Of a stretch of DNA of 64,000 bases, positions 62,468 through 64,000 are shown piece after piece (positions within the stretch are counted from its first letter, which is position 1; every line of letters starts with the position of its first letter). Origin of the DNA: Sinomonas sp. R1AF57 (GTDB taxonomy: Bacteria; Actinomycetota; Actinomycetes; Actinomycetales; Micrococcaceae); the NCBI RefSeq assembly GCF_002224485.1, contig NZ_CP022463.1, positions 1,336,817 to 1,400,816 of the forward strand, written 5' to 3'. Under the pieces are notes generated by a model. It did no database searches and was not told the DNA's origin. It was given only the letters and a program-made list of their open reading frames with translations. The position numbers were made by a program, and so were the translations under genes.

Positions 62468-64000
62468 ATGTTCTCCAAAATTCTGGTAGCGAACCGCGGT
62501 GAAATCGCCATCCGCGCGTTCCGTGCCGGCTACGAGCTCGGTGCCAAGACAGTTGCGGTATTCCCCCACGAGGACCGCAACTCCATCCACCGCCAGAAGG
62601 CGGACGAGGCCTACCTCATCGGTGAGGAAGGCCATCCAGTCCGTGCGTACCTCGATGTCAACGAGATCGTCCGCGTGGCCAAGGAGGCAGGCGCGGACGC
62701 CATCTACCCCGGCTACGGCTTCCTCTCGGAGAACCCCGAGCTCGCCCGCGCCGCCGAGGGCGCCGGCATCACGTTCGTCGGCCCGCCGGCCGAGGTCCTC
62801 GAGCTGGCCGGCCACAAGGTCCATGCCCTGGAGGCGGCCCGCAAGGCCGGCATCCCGGTGCTGCGGTCCTCCAAGCCGAGCTCGGACGCCGAGGAACTGC
62901 TGAAGGAGGCCGACGAGATCGGCTTCCCGATCTTCGTCAAGGCCGTCGCTGGCGGCGGCGGCCGAGGCATGCGCCGCGTCGACACGCGGGAGGCACTGCC
63001 CGAATCGCTCAACGCGGCGATGCGTGAGGCCGACGCCGCGTTCGGTGACCCGACGGTGTTCCTGGAGCAGGCCGTCCTGCGCCCGCGGCACATCGAGGTG
63101 CAGGTCCTGGCCGACGCCGAGGGCAACGTGGTGCACCTGTTCGAGCGCGACTGCTCGCTCCAGCGCCGGCACCAGAAGGTCATCGAGATCGCCCCCGCGC
63201 CCCAGCTGGACGAGTCGATCCGCCAGGCGCTCTACGCGGACGCCATCAAGTTCGCCAAGGCCCTCGGCTACGTCAACGCGGGCACGGTCGAGTTCCTTGT
63301 CGACACCGTGGGCGAGCGGGCGGGCCAGCATGTGTTCATCGAGATGAACCCGCGCATCCAGGTCGAGCACACCGTCACCGAGGAAGTCACCGACGTCGAC
63401 CTCGTCCAGGCGCAGCTCCGCATCGCGTCTGGGGAGACCCTCGAGGACCTCGGGCTGACCCAGGACAAGATCCACCTCAAGGGCGCCGCCCTCCAGTGCC
63501 GCATCACCACCGAGGACCCGGCCAACGGCTTCCGCCCCGACGTCGGCAAGATCACCGGCTACCGCTCCGCGGGCGGGGCCGGCGTGCGCCTCGACGGCGG
63601 CACGATCTACCAGGGCGCCGAGATCAGCCCGCACTTCGACTCGATGCTCGTCAAGCTCACCTGCCGCGGCCGTGACTACGCCACCGCCGTCAAGCGCGCC
63701 CGCCGGGCCCTGGCAGAGTTCCGCATCCGCGGTGTCTCCACGAACATCCCGTTCCTCCAGGCTGTCCTCGACGACGACGACTTCGTGGCCGGCAACGTCG
63801 CGACCTCGTTCATCGACGAGCGCCCCGAGCTGCTGAAGGCGCGTTCGTCCGCGGACCGTGGCACCAAGCTGCTCACCTGGCTGGCCGACGTCACCGTCAA
63901 CAAGCCCAATGGCGAGGCGCGCGTCCTCACCGATCCGCGGGACAAGCTCCCCAAGGTGAACCTGGCGGACGCGCCGGCCGGCTCCCGGCAGCGGCTCCTC
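62468..64000 (+). CDS. pyc: Pyruvate carboxylase, N-terminal part (runs off the window)
   Basis: 511 residues of a biotin-dependent carboxylase. The biotin carboxylase domain has MFSKILVANRGEIAIRAFRA, KAVAGGGGRGMRRV (ATP-grasp loop), EMNPRIQVEHTVTEEVT and PHFDSMLVKLTCRG. The sequence then enters the linker (LLTWLADVTVNKPNG, ending PAGSRQRLL) typical of pyruvate carboxylase rather than acetyl-CoA carboxylase, so the carboxyltransferase and biotinyl domains should lie beyond 64000. It makes oxaloacetate for anaplerosis. The ATG is preceded by ACAGGAG. The gene is partial only because the window ends. Confidence 0.92.
   Translation, partial: MFSKILVANRGEIAIRAFRAGYELGAKTVAVFPHEDRNSIHRQKADEAYLIGEEGHPVRAYLDVNEIVRVAKEAGADAIYPGYGFLSENPELARAAEGAGITFVGPPAEVLELAGHKVHALEAARKAGIPVLRSSKPSSDAEELLKEADEIGFPIFVKAVAGGGGRGMRRVDTREALPESLNAAMREADAAFGDPTVFLEQAVLRPRHIEVQVLADAEGNVVHLFERDCSLQRRHQKVIEIAPAPQLDESIRQALYADAIKFAKALGYVNAGTVEFLVDTVGERAGQHVFIEMNPRIQVEHTVTEEVTDVDLVQAQLRIASGETLEDLGLTQDKIHLKGAALQCRITTEDPANGFRPDVGKITGYRSAGGAGVRLDGGTIYQGAEISPHFDSMLVKLTCRGRDYATAVKRARRALAEFRIRGVSTNIPFLQAVLDDDDFVAGNVATSFIDERPELLKARSSADRGTKLLTWLADVTVNKPNGEARVLTDPRDKLPKVNLADAPAGSRQRLL

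Overview
The window is high-GC DNA with very short intergenic gaps, frequent GTG starts and many 1-4 base start/stop overlaps. Gene order matches actinobacterial backbones, and several proteins (parA, pyrG, garA, ftsR, pyc) look like those of Micrococcaceae. My best guess is an Arthrobacter/Sinomonas-like chromosome; that placement is inference, not a search result. No transposase, phage gene, plasmid origin or CRISPR array was seen. No stretch over 300 bases lacks a gene.

Layout. (1) 1-11.4 kb: the tail of an rRNA operon (5S rRNA), a striking Arg/Asp-rich repeat protein with helical TPR-like repeats, a HAD phosphatase, then the conserved block tlyA-nadK-recN-pyrG-Nudix-xerD-Nudix. (2) 11.4-18.4 kb: a methylcitrate (propionate) locus, with prpCBD and a GntR regulator on the minus strand and an AMP-forming acyl-CoA synthetase (prpE) plus a hotdog thioesterase on the plus strand. 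The divergent promoter region carries two copies of a TGTATACA operator. (3) 18.4-22 kb: a MarR regulator with a SRPBCC-epimerase fusion, divergent from an NAD(P)H-FMN reductase across three TTGA-N4-TCAA sites, then an NAD-dependent epimerase. (4) 22-27.4 kb: an unassigned catabolic cluster (MFS transporter, GntR/FCD regulator, racemase-like protein, dihydropyrimidinase-like amidohydrolase, maleate-isomerase/arylmalonate-decarboxylase-like protein). It is preceded by a promoter flanked by repeated TTGGGATCCCAA sites. (5) 27.4-36.8 kb: an SGNH hydrolase, a large secreted PIG-L/chitobiase-like/FG-GAP protein, a MobA-like nucleotidyltransferase, cspA, two small acidic proteins, and a DctSR-like two-component system divergent from dctA.

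(6) 37-44 kb: the conserved parA-scpA-scpB-rluB-tyrA-cmk-der block. (7) 44-50.5 kb: a BCCT transporter, a membrane protein with its divergent TetR regulator, a SnoaL-like protein, tRNA-Pro(GGG) and a wax ester synthase/DGAT homologue. (8) 50.7-57.3 kb: a MobA-type 3-hydroxybenzoate monooxygenase, a luciferase-like monooxygenase, a dienelactone-hydrolase-like protein, a glycosyltransferase and an acyl-CoA:acetate CoA-transferase. (9) 57.3-64 kb: Fpg, then gcvH-garA-ftsR-bifunctional nuclease-MerR in the same order as Mycobacterium tuberculosis Rv1826-Rv1830, an orphan ParA ATPase, and the 5' part of pyruvate carboxylase, which runs off the right edge.

The genes fit a soil heterotroph. Propionyl-CoA is oxidised by the methylcitrate cycle, C4-dicarboxylates enter through DctA, aromatic acids are hydroxylated by MobA, anaplerosis is by pyruvate carboxylase, and GarA may tune 2-oxoglutarate use. 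The least explained and most interesting part is the 22-27.4 kb cluster. Its hydrolase keeps every metal ligand, while its two racemase/isomerase-fold proteins have altered catalytic cysteines, pointing to chemistry different from the family names.
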